64,000 nucleotides of DNA from Variovorax sp. PCZ-1 (lineage in GTDB: Bacteria > Pseudomonadota > Gammaproteobacteria > Burkholderiales > Burkholderiaceae_C): positions 1,736,001-1,800,000 of the forward strand of contig NZ_JAHCDN010000001.1 of NCBI RefSeq assembly GCF_018413605.1. The letters are read 5' to 3'. Numbering within the stretch: the first letter of the stretch is position 1; every line of letters begins with the position of its first letter. Positions 20,437 to 29,596 of the stretch are shown here, piece after piece. Position numbers and translations under genes: made by a program. The notes beneath the pieces are model-generated. The model saw only the letters and a list, made by a program, of their open reading frames with translations, was not told the DNA's origin and searched no databases.

Positions 20437-20880
20437 ATGACAACGACCGCAACACACTCCCCCAATGGCATCATCTTATTCGCCCACGGCTCGAGAGATC
20501 CACTCTGGCGGGGTCCGATTGAAGCTGTGGCTGCACGTATTCGCACCGACAGCCCGCACCTGCCAGTGACCTGCGCCTACTTGGAGTTGTGCGAACCCAG
20601 CCTGCCAGATGCAGCAGCACAGATGATTAGCAAATTACAGATTGCTATCAATTCAATAGCTGCCTGCGCAGACTCTAAGCCGGCGACTGGCCTAAAACCC
20701 TTAAAAATACGAATCATCCCTATGTTTTTAGGGATGGGTAAACATGCACGTGAAGACTTGCCCGAGCTGGCAGCCCAATTACGCTCATCGCATACCCAGG
20801 TTCAATTCGAAATTTCAGCCACTGTTGGGGAAGATGAGCGAGTGACTGCTTTGTTAGCGCAGATCGCTTTGGGTGCTTAA
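20437..20880 (+). CDS. CbiX-family protein (sirohydrochlorin chelatase-like)
   Basis: A 147-residue protein starting ATG 20437, 2 bases after lptG. It has the CbiX/SirB fold: GIILFAHGSRDPLWRGPIEA with the metal-site His of AHGSRD, CAYLELCEPSLPDA, and IRIIPMFLGMGKHAREDLPE with a second conserved His. Short single-domain CbiX proteins insert Co, Ni or Fe into sirohydrochlorin. Oddity: residues about 70-90 (IAINSIAACADSKPATGLKP) are encoded by a copy of the dispersed repeat, kept in frame, between two conserved blocks. No tetrapyrrole genes are nearby. Confidence 0.85.
   Translation: MTTTATHSPNGIILFAHGSRDPLWRGPIEAVAARIRTDSPHLPVTCAYLELCEPSLPDAAAQMISKLQIAINSIAACADSKPATGLKPLKIRIIPMFLGMGKHAREDLPELAAQLRSSHTQVQFEISATVGEDERVTALLAQIALGA
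20645..20703 (+). repeat. Dispersed short repeat, copy 4 (inside the cbiX-like gene)
   Basis: Contains CAATAGCTGCCTGCGCAGAC, then TCTAAGCCGG and a trailing CCTAAAACCCTTAAAAAT. It adds about 20 codons in frame at a surface-loop position of the protein. Confidence 0.7.
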
Positions 20881-21239
20881 GTTATCGAGCGCCTATTCTC
20901 TTTCTGCGGTTTTTCAAACCTAGCCAGCGGCTGAGACGCCTAGCGATTGCGGACAAGTCAAGAATTGTTGGCCTTACAGCCCATGCTTGGTCTGTGATTG
21001 ATGGCTCTTCGATACCGCCCGCACCGGCTCTCCTGAGGCGCTGCGCTCAGCCCAATGAGCACCCACTTAGGTCACGCGTTGCAACACCAGACATTCTTTA
21101 TTACGAATTGCGGTAGTTTGGTAGCAATCTATTGATTTCTCTTACCAGTGAATGCGCTGGATTGTGAATTAATGCAAAGAATTAGTCATCATGTGCAACT
21201 CACAATATTGCATTGAACTAATACTTTGCTAGTAAATAT
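20881..21239. other. 359-base non-coding region before the surface-protein locus
   Basis: No convincing gene. The distal 120 bases are AT-rich and presumably hold the promoter of the 21.2-35.6 kb locus. I could not identify a sigma-70 or ECF promoter with confidence. TGCAA and TTGCA flank CTCACAATA near 21195, a weak palindrome. Confidence 0.5.
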
Positions 21240-22940
21240 ATGAAGTTATCCATTGGTTTGTTAATCGTATCGGGTGGATTGGCGTCAAGCGGATCGTCTG
21301 TTTGGGCCCAAAACGTCGATACCGGCCGCGTGCTCGAGTCCGTGCAACCACGCCTGCCCAACGATAGACAGCAACCCTTGCCTAACTTGCAGCAAAGGGT
21401 CAGTCCGCAAGCTAATCCAACGCTCCCAGAAGCAATGCAACAAATCGATGTGCGAGAGTTCAGGATTGAAGGCTCTAGCTTGCTGGCAACAACGCGTTTG
21501 CAAACGGTGGTTGCACCCTTTGCGGGCCGCAGCTTAACAACATCGCAAATGCAGCAAGCGGCAGATGCAGTGACGCAAGCCTATCGGACAGCGGGGTATA
21601 CATTGGTTCAAGCTTTGATCCTGCCTCAATCGATCAACGATGGCATCGTTGTGATCACTGTACGAGAGGATCGTCTTGCGGGCGTGCAAGTCATTGGTGA
21701 ACGGACACCAAGCTTGGTCCAGCGCAGCATTCAAGAGACACTGACACCACAGCAAGCACTCAATGTGAATGCGCTAGAGCAAATTTTGCTCCTGGTCAAC
21801 GATCTTCCAGGGCGCGGTCGCGCTTCGGCGGAGATTATTCCACCTACGCAAGGAGATGCATCAAACGTCACCGTGCGCTATGCACCCGCACCCAAAGTTC
21901 AGGGCAGTGCAACGATCGACACCTCCGGAAATCGCTACACGGGTAGCACACGTTTGATAGGTCAAATGCTCATCAACGAGCCATTCAACTCAGGTGATCA
22001 GCTCAGTCTGACTGTGTTGAGCGCTGGGACACCGCTGACATATGCTCAGGCCGGATACCGCTTCCCACTGACACCGCGCTTGTCGATGGGTGTGTCACTT
22101 TCCGTGCTCGAATATGAATTGTGTTGCCAGGCTGCTGGAATCACATTCAAAGGCGCTGCTCAATCCTTTGGATTTGACGCTGCATATCAGCTCAATCTCA
22201 AACGTGGTGAGAACTCAGCGCTCTATGCGGCTTTAGATTCGCGCCGCCTCAAGAGTGAGCGTAACGGTATTGAACAAAGCAATCGGCAAATCGATGCACT
22301 CAGCGCAGGTATCCGTGGCTACACCACCGTCGGTACATTCCGCAGTTGGAATACAAGTCTGCGAGCAGGTCGAGCGGACTTACAGAACAATGCGGGTGAT
22401 CTCGCACAGAACGCAACGACACAAATACAAGGCAGTTTCAGCAAGCTCACGGGTGGTTTTTATCAATCCTTGAATCTCACGCACTCTTGGCTATGGCTGC
22501 TTCAAACTCGTGGACAGCTTAATCTAGGACGTAACTTAGACGGCTCGGAGCGCATTGCTTTAGGCGGAGCAGATGGCGTTCGCGCCTACCCTTCTGGTGA
22601 AGGCGTAGGTGATACTGGTTGGCTTTTATCGACTGAGCTGCGTTACGCCATTGAAGCTGCACAGGGCTTATCACTGGCCGCTTTTGTGGATGCAGGTGGT
22701 GTGCGACGTTACAGCCGCAACGTGGCCCCAGTCTTGGCCATGATGAATCAAAAAGACAACACTTATACGCTCGCTGGAGCAGGCGTGGGCGTGCGCTATG
22801 ACAGTGCAAGCACAAGCCTGGTCTTGCAGATTGCAAAGCCGATTGGAAACAACCGTGGCGTCGACACATCTGGCAACAACAACGAAGGTCGCCGTGATGG
22901 GCAAACTCAGGCTTGGCTAAGCGCAGCCTGGAAATTTTGA
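21240..22940 (+). CDS. TpsB/ShlB-FhaC-type outer-membrane transporter
   Basis: A two-partner-secretion pore of 566 residues. Signal peptide to about residue 23 (SSVWAQ), a Gln/Pro-rich linker, a POTRA domain (VREFRIEGSSLLATTRLQTV onward) and a second POTRA, then a 16-strand barrel. The conserved motif LGGADGVRAYPSGEG (the VRGY/F loop) and AAFVDAGGVRRY are present, and the chain ends with Phe as expected for BAM insertion. No filamentous-haemagglutinin partner is encoded nearby; the next gene is a Pro-rich exported protein. It is the first of 13 same-strand genes. Confidence 0.92.
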   Translation: MKLSIGLLIVSGGLASSGSSVWAQNVDTGRVLESVQPRLPNDRQQPLPNLQQRVSPQANPTLPEAMQQIDVREFRIEGSSLLATTRLQTVVAPFAGRSLTTSQMQQAADAVTQAYRTAGYTLVQALILPQSINDGIVVITVREDRLAGVQVIGERTPSLVQRSIQETLTPQQALNVNALEQILLLVNDLPGRGRASAEIIPPTQGDASNVTVRYAPAPKVQGSATIDTSGNRYTGSTRLIGQMLINEPFNSGDQLSLTVLSAGTPLTYAQAGYRFPLTPRLSMGVSLSVLEYELCCQAAGITFKGAAQSFGFDAAYQLNLKRGENSALYAALDSRRLKSERNGIEQSNRQIDALSAGIRGYTTVGTFRSWNTSLRAGRADLQNNAGDLAQNATTQIQGSFSKLTGGFYQSLNLTHSWLWLLQTRGQLNLGRNLDGSERIALGGADGVRAYPSGEGVGDTGWLLSTELRYAIEAAQGLSLAAFVDAGGVRRYSRNVAPVLAMMNQKDNTYTLAGAGVGVRYDSASTSLVLQIAKPIGNNRGVDTSGNNNEGRRDGQTQAWLSAAWKF

Positions 22941-23042
22941 TCTGGATAACGTGTTCTTAAATCAAACAAAAGTAACTGAATTTGATCTTATGAACCAAAA
23001 CAACGTGAAATGCAACTCACACAGAGTCTAAAGGAGCTGAAG

Positions 23043-24380
23043 ATGAAGTCTATGCGCATTCAGACGAATACAAGTCATCGCAAGCGGATCGCAAAGCGCT
23101 TCGCATATCAAGCTGGAGCACTCATGCTCACCACGCTAGCGGCACAGCTCGCGTATGCGGACCTTGTCTCTAATCCCACATCAGGTCGGTATATACCGCC
23201 TTCGATCAATATCGTCGGCCCTGGGACAGGCCCGCCAATCTCCAATATCCCTCCTCGAGGCGCCGGTCCATCGCTAGAGATATCGTCACCGACCTTACCC
23301 TCCAATCCAGGCAGAGGTAGCACAGGTGGTGTGACGCCGGGTACTGGCCCAGTGACTGTTCCTACCCCGCCAGCAACGCCTGCTATACCTCCAGCAGCTG
23401 CGTTGCCTCTTCAGCCCCCTGCGCCAGCTCCAGGCGCCGCACCGACTGTAACCTCCCAGCCACCACTGGTCACTACTCCATCGGCGACAGTATCTCAGCC
23501 CGCAACGATCATCACGCCCACCCCAACCCTCCCCGTTTCGGGTGCCATAGACATAACGCCGTCAAGACCAGTCACTACGGTTGACGGACAGGTTCAGCCT
23601 GGTGCTGGCCCGATAACGAATGTTAGCCTTGCCGAGCCACCAGGCACCTCAACACCGCCCAGAGGCACAGGCCTGTTAGAAAGCACTTTGCCTAAGACAC
23701 CCCCGCAAGGGAATTCATTTACAGGCAATGCACCTGCGCCAGCCACGCTGAGAGAAATCATCCCTGAGACTCAAGTGCTTCTGAGCAGCATGCGTGTCAT
23801 TCAACCCAGCATTCCAAACGCTGACAATCGGCCGCCAACGCAGGTTCAAGCACGTTCGCAAACCGCCTGTATCCCCGTGACTCTTAGGCCAGATGCCCAA
23901 CGCACCAACACCACGCTTGTAGATTTAACAGGCGACGGTTTGATCGTATCTGCTGTGCCCAATGCACATGTCCAAGCTGTCTTCACACGAGCAGGCTACG
24001 CCGAGGTCAACCTCACACAGGCTGTACGCTGGTGTATCGCTCAGGCTGCGAGTCGTGAATTGGTACAGCTGCAGGGCAACCTTGCAAACCAAGCAGATAT
24101 GCGCCTCGTGCAAGTGTCACAAGGCTGGCAATTGATGTCACACGAGCAGTGGGTATCTCACCAAGCCACACTCGTGTCTAAAGCACAAGATAGCTCATCA
24201 CCGCGCCTCCTGGCCGCATCGAATAGCAACCCACGTAAAGCTGCAGGCCTCAAAACAACCAAGTTACGCCCTAACCGGCCTAGCAGCGTGACGGTCTTGG
24301 TTCAGCAACTAGGAAACAGTCTAGATCGCGGCTTAGGCCGAGCGTCTAAGCAAGTTGTGGCGCAAGCTGCTAAGCCATAA
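23043..24380 (+). CDS. Exported Pro/Thr/Gly-rich protein, unknown function
   Basis: 445 residues. Start chosen at ATG 23043 because AAAGGAG lies 8 bases upstream. N-terminus is basic, then a hydrophobic core ending LAAQLAYA (signal peptide). Residues about 45-250 are low-complexity Pro/Thr/Gly/Ser, likely extended. A folded C-terminal part (about 280-380) includes LVDLTGDGLIVSAVPNAHVQ and AEVNLTQAVRWCIAQAASRE, with two Cys. The tail is basic. It could be a substrate of the adjacent TpsB-type pore, but it lacks the TPS signature domain. The stop overlaps the next start (TAATG). Confidence 0.75.
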   Translation: MKSMRIQTNTSHRKRIAKRFAYQAGALMLTTLAAQLAYADLVSNPTSGRYIPPSINIVGPGTGPPISNIPPRGAGPSLEISSPTLPSNPGRGSTGGVTPGTGPVTVPTPPATPAIPPAAALPLQPPAPAPGAAPTVTSQPPLVTTPSATVSQPATIITPTPTLPVSGAIDITPSRPVTTVDGQVQPGAGPITNVSLAEPPGTSTPPRGTGLLESTLPKTPPQGNSFTGNAPAPATLREIIPETQVLLSSMRVIQPSIPNADNRPPTQVQARSQTACIPVTLRPDAQRTNTTLVDLTGDGLIVSAVPNAHVQAVFTRAGYAEVNLTQAVRWCIAQAASRELVQLQGNLANQADMRLVQVSQGWQLMSHEQWVSHQATLVSKAQDSSSPRLLAASNSNPRKAAGLKTTKLRPNRPSSVTVLVQQLGNSLDRGLGRASKQVVAQAAKP

Positions 24381-27292
24381 TGTTCCTCAACGACGGCTCC
24401 TGGGAAAAAATTCGCATTGCATTGTGCACTGCGATATGCGTCATAGCCTTGCTTCCCCAGCCTAGAGCTCAAAACACCACATCGCCCAATTCAGTACAAG
24501 CAGCGCTGACTTCGGCCCCCATCCTGAGGATTGATCCTGGTACACATACCAGTTTGCTGCGCGCAGCAGGCTTTGACGCTACACGTGAGCGCCTGTACAC
24601 CGCCTCGGATGACAAAACTGTACGTATCTGGCAGATGCCAACTGGCAAACTCTTGTCTACATGGCGTGTGCCCATACTCGACGGGCCAGAGGGGCAACTC
24701 TATGCCTTATCTTTATCACCAGATGGCCGCTGGCTCGCTGTAGGTGGCTGGACAGGATGGGACTGGGAAAAGCGTGCCAGCGTTTATATTTTTGACACGC
24801 AAACTGAGCAACTTGTACAGCGCCTTCCCGTTGCGAGTTGGACAATTACCAGCCTCCGTTTTTCGCCCGATGGTCAATTTCTTGCTGTAGGCATGCATGG
24901 CCAAGGCGGATTAGCCATTGTGCGCAGGTCTAGCGGCCAAGTCATCGCCACCGATACAGCCTATCAAAACAAAGTGATGGATATGGACTTTGACCGCTTT
25001 GGGCGGCTTCATGTCATTGGGCTGGATGGCTTTGTGCGCTTGTATCAGCAAGATTTCAAGCTATTAGCGCGGCGTCAGGCCAAGGCATCCAAGGATCCAG
25101 TAGCCGTACGCGTCAGTCCCGATGGCGAGCAATTGGCGATTGGTTTTGCCGACGCCCCAGTTGTTGAAGTACTCAACGCACGTGACCTGAGTACGCTAAA
25201 TGTGTTGAAAGCATCTACTGGGCGCCAGCATGATTTCGTGACAGTGGGCTGGAGCAGTGATGGCCAGTATCTCTATGCGGGAGGTGATAGTGCCAGCAAA
25301 GGCCGCTCAGACGTGTATCGGTGGGCATGGCCCGCTGGCTCACCTAACAGCGAGCCACAGGTATTTCAGGCAACATCGGCTCGTATCAATGATCTCTGGC
25401 CTCTGAGCAAGGGGCGCATGCTTTTCATTACTGATGAGCCTTCGGCTGGTTGGGTCGATCCCAGCGGGCAAGTCAAACAGCTCGTTGCGAGTGCGCAATG
25501 GGACTTCACACAATCGTCTCAGCAATTGCTGGTGTCAGGCAACGCAAGCCAAGTTAGTATTGCTGTGTCTGGGCAAACGATGGCTTACGACGTCAACAGC
25601 GCGCGCGCGCAGTTCCAGCGAAGCAACAGTACAGCACTACAGCGCCCCGTGACTCAAGCTCCTGGCTGGAATATTCGCATCAGTGCCGATCAAAGAATAT
25701 TGAATATCAATCAGCAGCCTATCGCTTTGGAGGAATACGAGCGAGTGCGCAGCCATGCAATTTCGGCTAATCGCAGCTTTACAGCCATTGGCACCGAATG
25801 GGGGCTGCGCGCCTACAGCTCGAATGGCCAACTCCTGTGGCTAACCCGCGTCTCCTCCCCTGTATGGGCGATCAATGTGTCTGCAGACAATCAAACTGTT
25901 GTAGCAGCTATTGGCGACGGAACTCTACGTTGGTTTTCAGCGCAGACAGGACGAGAGCTACTGGCTACGTTTATGCACCGCAACTCCGCGGATTGGATCG
26001 CATGGATACCAGGCGGCTACTATGCATCATCGCCACATGGTGACCGCCATATTGGCTGGCACATCAACCGTGGCCTAGATATTGCACCAGATTTCATCTA
26101 CGCAGTACAACTAGAACGCGTGCTGTATCGACCCGACTTAGTGAGAACAGCACTCGAAGGTCGTCAGGTTCAATCCAGCTCGCCTGCACCAATTCTGAGC
26201 AGCGAGCAAATGGCAAACATTGCACCTCCGCGCCTGCGAATCAAATTGCAAGGTGTGGATGCTGCTCGAGGCATCGCACGCATCAGCGTCGATGCCGAGC
26301 GTGCCGGCCCGGAGATGAAGGACATCGCTGTATACGTGAACGATATTCCTGTCACGCCATCCAATGATCGTAGCCTTCGCTCATCTGAAGCCAGGCAGCT
26401 GCGCCGCGATTACGAAGTGCCGCTGACCCGCCCTATAAACGATATCCGAGTTGAAGCATTTACGGGCGTATCTATGGGCCTTGCGCGAATACAGGCTGAA
26501 CTGCCTTCGGGTGTATCACCTGCGCCTGCAACTGGTGATCTCTATGTCCTAGCAATTGGTGCAAGCCGTTTTGAGGAGTTACCTCAGAAGACATGGCTAT
26601 CCTATGCTGCCAAAGATGCCGACACTATCGCCAATACGCTTCTGAGCATCCCCTCAACGCAATTTAACAAACGCCACATCCGCGTATTGACTGATAACAG
26701 CTCAGAGAAACCCACGCGAGCTAATATTCTCGCGGCACTCGATTTCCTCAAGAATGCACGAGCGCAAGACACCGTCGTTCTATTTCTTGCTTCACACGGC
26801 GTATCAGACACACGTGGCAATTATTATTTCGTGCCACGCGATGTCAAGGCTCAAGATCTCAATGGCTTGCAAGCCTCCAACAATCCGAGCAGCCTGCTCT
26901 CATGGCAAGTTTTCTTTGATGCACTGCGTGTTGTAGCTGGGCAGCGCGTTTTGGTTGTCGATACCTGTCAAGCCAAAGGTATAGCCGGTCGTTTTGACCC
27001 AAACGCACTCATCAAACGCTCAGCATCGAGCCAATTTGCACTCATGCTGGCATCAGGCGAAAACGAAGAATCACAAGAATACGACCCAGCTGGGCACGGC
27101 TTATTCACCTTCGGTCTCCTCACCAGCATGCAAGAGGCTCAAACGCAAAACTTGGCGCGACTGAATCTGCGAGACTGGTTTGCTGCCAGCGCAAGGGTGG
27201 TTCAGCGCTTTCGTGATCGCTCAATTGGCCCACAAACTCCGCAATTGCTTGCCCCTTCGGTGCTGGAGCAGACAGCTTTGCTCTCACGTTAG
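24380..27292 (+). CDS. Exported WD40-propeller / caspase-fold (peptidase C14) protein
   Basis: 970 residues. A hydrophobic signal (ALCTAICVIALLPQPRAQ) is followed by WD40-type repeats over about residues 50-560 (TASDDKTVRIWQMPTGKLLS, LSLSPDGRWLAVGG, LRFSPDGQFLAVG). A beta-rich linker follows. The last ~260 residues are a caspase-like domain: YVLAIGASRFEELPQKTWL, VVLFLASHGVSD with His806, and RVLVVDTCQAKGIAG with Cys863, so the catalytic dyad is intact. Start ATG overlaps the previous stop by one base, indicating translational coupling. Presumed periplasmic or surface protease; target unknown. Confidence 0.88.
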   Translation: MFLNDGSWEKIRIALCTAICVIALLPQPRAQNTTSPNSVQAALTSAPILRIDPGTHTSLLRAAGFDATRERLYTASDDKTVRIWQMPTGKLLSTWRVPILDGPEGQLYALSLSPDGRWLAVGGWTGWDWEKRASVYIFDTQTEQLVQRLPVASWTITSLRFSPDGQFLAVGMHGQGGLAIVRRSSGQVIATDTAYQNKVMDMDFDRFGRLHVIGLDGFVRLYQQDFKLLARRQAKASKDPVAVRVSPDGEQLAIGFADAPVVEVLNARDLSTLNVLKASTGRQHDFVTVGWSSDGQYLYAGGDSASKGRSDVYRWAWPAGSPNSEPQVFQATSARINDLWPLSKGRMLFITDEPSAGWVDPSGQVKQLVASAQWDFTQSSQQLLVSGNASQVSIAVSGQTMAYDVNSARAQFQRSNSTALQRPVTQAPGWNIRISADQRILNINQQPIALEEYERVRSHAISANRSFTAIGTEWGLRAYSSNGQLLWLTRVSSPVWAINVSADNQTVVAAIGDGTLRWFSAQTGRELLATFMHRNSADWIAWIPGGYYASSPHGDRHIGWHINRGLDIAPDFIYAVQLERVLYRPDLVRTALEGRQVQSSSPAPILSSEQMANIAPPRLRIKLQGVDAARGIARISVDAERAGPEMKDIAVYVNDIPVTPSNDRSLRSSEARQLRRDYEVPLTRPINDIRVEAFTGVSMGLARIQAELPSGVSPAPATGDLYVLAIGASRFEELPQKTWLSYAAKDADTIANTLLSIPSTQFNKRHIRVLTDNSSEKPTRANILAALDFLKNARAQDTVVLFLASHGVSDTRGNYYFVPRDVKAQDLNGLQASNNPSSLLSWQVFFDALRVVAGQRVLVVDTCQAKGIAGRFDPNALIKRSASSQFALMLASGENEESQEYDPAGHGLFTFGLLTSMQEAQTQNLARLNLRDWFAASARVVQRFRDRSIGPQTPQLLAPSVLEQTALLSR

Positions 27293-27347
27293 TGCCTGCC
27301 CACTAAAAAAACCAAATTTTTCACGATTTCATTGAACTGAAATATCG

Positions 27348-27983
27348 ATGGCTGCAACTCAAGACACAAGAAGAACAGTTCATCCCTCTGAAACTGAGGT
27401 GCGCACCTTGCTAGAGCGCATCGGCAAACAGGATGAATCGGCTTTACGCGAGCTTCACCAAGCTTTCGGCAAGCGGATTTACGCCTTTGCCCTCAACCGC
27501 CTGCATGACGAGCAGGATGCTGAGACTGTGATTGTGGATGTGCTGTACGAAGTGTGGCAGCGCCCCGATCGGTTTCGTGGCGAGTCACTGTTTTCAACCT
27601 GGATTCTTGGAATCGCAAAATTCAAGGTACTGATGATGTTGCGTGCACGCCGCCCCGAAATGCAAGAGCTGGATGACGAGCTCTGTGACACTGTGCCAGA
27701 TGAAAGCATGGGAGTTTTTGAAACCGTGCTGAACACCCAGCACCGCCACCACATTGATGGCTGCCTTGAGACGCTGCCTGATGTGCAACGCGAGTGCCTC
27801 ATGCTGACTTTCTACGAAGGATGGTCGGTACTTGATATTGCTGAATTTCAAGCATGCCCTGAAGGCACCGCCAAGACGCGGCTCTTTCACGCACGTAAGA
27901 GCATGAAAGATTGTCTTGAACAAGTCTTTGCGGGAAAGCCTAGCTTGCATGTGGTGGGTGGCAAGGAGGTACGTCATGGTTGA
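27348..27983 (+). CDS. ECF-type RNA polymerase sigma factor
   Basis: 211 residues with the two sigma domains of the extracytoplasmic-function class. Region 2 is ALRELHQAFGKRIYAFALNR through VIVDVLYEVWQRPDRFRGES and TWILGIAKFKVLMMLRARRP; region 4 is LPDVQRECLMLTFYEGWSVL with a helix-turn-helix before EGTAKTRLFHARKSMKDCLE. It overlaps the next gene, an anti-sigma-like membrane protein, by 8 bases. It most likely drives its own locus; no promoter consensus could be fixed by eye. Confidence 0.93.
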   Translation: MAATQDTRRTVHPSETEVRTLLERIGKQDESALRELHQAFGKRIYAFALNRLHDEQDAETVIVDVLYEVWQRPDRFRGESLFSTWILGIAKFKVLMMLRARRPEMQELDDELCDTVPDESMGVFETVLNTQHRHHIDGCLETLPDVQRECLMLTFYEGWSVLDIAEFQACPEGTAKTRLFHARKSMKDCLEQVFAGKPSLHVVGGKEVRHG

Positions 27984-28731
27984 TACAGCTGTGCTCAGTA
28001 TGAAAGACCTGCTGGCCGTTTTGCCAGCTTATGTGAATGGCTCAGCTACTACAGCCGAGCAAGCTCAAGTCAAGCATGCCCTTAAAGCGAGCCATGAGGC
28101 ACGAGCTGCATTGGCTTGGCATGAAGCTCTGGCAGAGAAAGTAGTTGCCGATGTCGAGTCAGTGCGCGGCGATATCGGATGGTCTCAACTGCAAGCCAAA
28201 GTTCGCGCTTCCCAAGGCGTGCGCAACCAGCAAGTACCAGCCGCCAAATCATCACTCTGGGCGCGCTTAGAGGTTCTCCTTCCTCATCGTTGGCTGTCTG
28301 CACGAGTGCTTGGCGGTGCGTGTGCGGCGCTACTTGCTGTTGTGATTGGTCAGGGCATATTACTTAGCGCTGATGGAGACCGCGCGTATTCTGAGGTACG
28401 TAGTGCGCAATCCAACCCAAGCGCCACGGGTACTGCACCGGCTGGCAGCAAATACATCAAAATCAACTTCAAAGAAAAAATCACCGAACGCGATATGCGC
28501 CTGATGTTGGTTCGTTCTGGTGCAGTGATCGTTTATGGCCCTGCCCAACTTGGTGACTACACCGTGGCCGTGCCTGCTGCTGAACTTGATGCCACGGTCA
28601 AGCTGTTCAAGGACAGCATGCTGACAGAATCAGTTCAAGAGACAGCTGCACCTGGTATCGCTGCCAGCAGTGACACCACAGGCTCTGCCCTCAGCAATCC
28701 TGCGCAAGAAGCTGCCATCAAGAAACCCTAG
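27976..28731 (+). CDS. Anti-sigma-factor-like single-pass membrane protein
   Basis: 251 residues. ATG 27976 is preceded by a full AAGGAGGT, which lies inside the sigma gene; the genes overlap (ATGGTTGA). N-terminal ~90 residues (MKDLLAVLPAYVNGSATTAE, then helical) look like a cytoplasmic anti-sigma domain without the zinc-binding His/Cys. One membrane helix (VLGGACAALLAVVIGQGILL) follows at about 108-128. The periplasmic part, YIKINFKEKITERDMRLMLV to GDYTVAVPAAELDATVKLF, is a small alpha/beta domain that could sense a ligand or proteolysis. Role inferred mainly from position and topology. Confidence 0.8.
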   Translation: MVDTAVLSMKDLLAVLPAYVNGSATTAEQAQVKHALKASHEARAALAWHEALAEKVVADVESVRGDIGWSQLQAKVRASQGVRNQQVPAAKSSLWARLEVLLPHRWLSARVLGGACAALLAVVIGQGILLSADGDRAYSEVRSAQSNPSATGTAPAGSKYIKINFKEKITERDMRLMLVRSGAVIVYGPAQLGDYTVAVPAAELDATVKLFKDSMLTESVQETAAPGIAASSDTTGSALSNPAQEAAIKKP

Positions 28732-28743
28732 AGAGAACACAGC

Positions 28744-29580
28744 ATGTCAGCCTCCGCATCTCTGATTTCTCGACGTCAACTGCTACGCGTATCTACTGGT
28801 GTGGCTTCAATGGTAGGTCTATCTGCTTGGGCACAGCGCCCACGCTCCAGCACTGACGATAACAAGTTGGCTCTTGTGATCGGCAATGCAGATTACCGAG
28901 TAAAGCCATTACGCAATGCCGTCAGCGATGCCCGTTCAATGGCATCTGCCATGCGCGAAGTTGGTTTCAACTTGATCATGCGAGAGAATGCCTCACAGGC
29001 CAGCATGATTGATGCCATGAAAGAGTTTTGGCTACGTAGCCGCCGCTCTGAAGCGCGTCTGCTGTATTTTTCTGGCCATGGTATCCAGCACCGGGGACGC
29101 AATTACCTGGTACCTGTCGATATGGTGATTGAGAACGAAGAGGATGTGCCAAGGCGAGCTGCCTCTGTGGATGAAGTGGTTGAAAAGCTCAATGAGAACA
29201 GCAAAGGCGTCAATGTTGTCATTTTGGATGCCTGCCGCACCCCACCTGTTGCTGGTACAACGCGCACTCGAGGACTTGGCGGTACGCGCTCCATGGGTGG
29301 CGGTTTAGCACAAGTCAATGCACCACAAGGCACGCTCATTGCATTTTCCACGGCACCCGGCTCCGTGGCTTACGACGGCGTCGATGGCAATAGCCCTTAC
29401 ACGCGCCATCTTGTCGAACAAATGCGTGTGCCAGGCCAATCAATTGAGCAGGTCTTCAAACGTGTACGCATTGGCGTAGCGCGTGATACCGGCAACAAGC
29501 AAGTTCCTTGGGAGTCAAGCTCCCTCATGGGTGATTTTTGTTTTGCAGCTGACAGCGCAGGTCGCTGCGCTGTCAGTTGA
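28744..29580 (+). CDS. Tat-exported caspase-fold protein (metacaspase-like, C14)
   Basis: 278 residues. The N-terminus SRRQLLRVSTGVASMVGLSA is a twin-arginine signal ending at AWAQ. The rest is one caspase-like domain: KLALVIGNADYRVKPLRNAV, RLLYFSGHGIQHRGRNYLVP with His112, and NVVILDACRTPP with Cys164. Both catalytic residues are intact. Substrate-pocket loops (STAPGSVAYDG, GNSPYTRHLVEQM) match bacterial caspase-like proteins. The second caspase-fold protein of the locus. GAGAGAACACAGC upstream supports the start. Confidence 0.9.
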   Translation: MSASASLISRRQLLRVSTGVASMVGLSAWAQRPRSSTDDNKLALVIGNADYRVKPLRNAVSDARSMASAMREVGFNLIMRENASQASMIDAMKEFWLRSRRSEARLLYFSGHGIQHRGRNYLVPVDMVIENEEDVPRRAASVDEVVEKLNENSKGVNVVILDACRTPPVAGTTRTRGLGGTRSMGGGLAQVNAPQGTLIAFSTAPGSVAYDGVDGNSPYTRHLVEQMRVPGQSIEQVFKRVRIGVARDTGNKQVPWESSSLMGDFCFAADSAGRCAVS

Positions 29581-29596
29581 TATTCAGGAGATGATG

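Noticed and set aside
21211-27340. CATTGAACT shared upstream of the TpsB gene and of the ECF sigma gene as an ECF -35 element
   Set aside because: In both cases it lies only 20-30 bases before the start codon, leaving no room for a -10 and untranslated leader. Nine shared bases can be chance.
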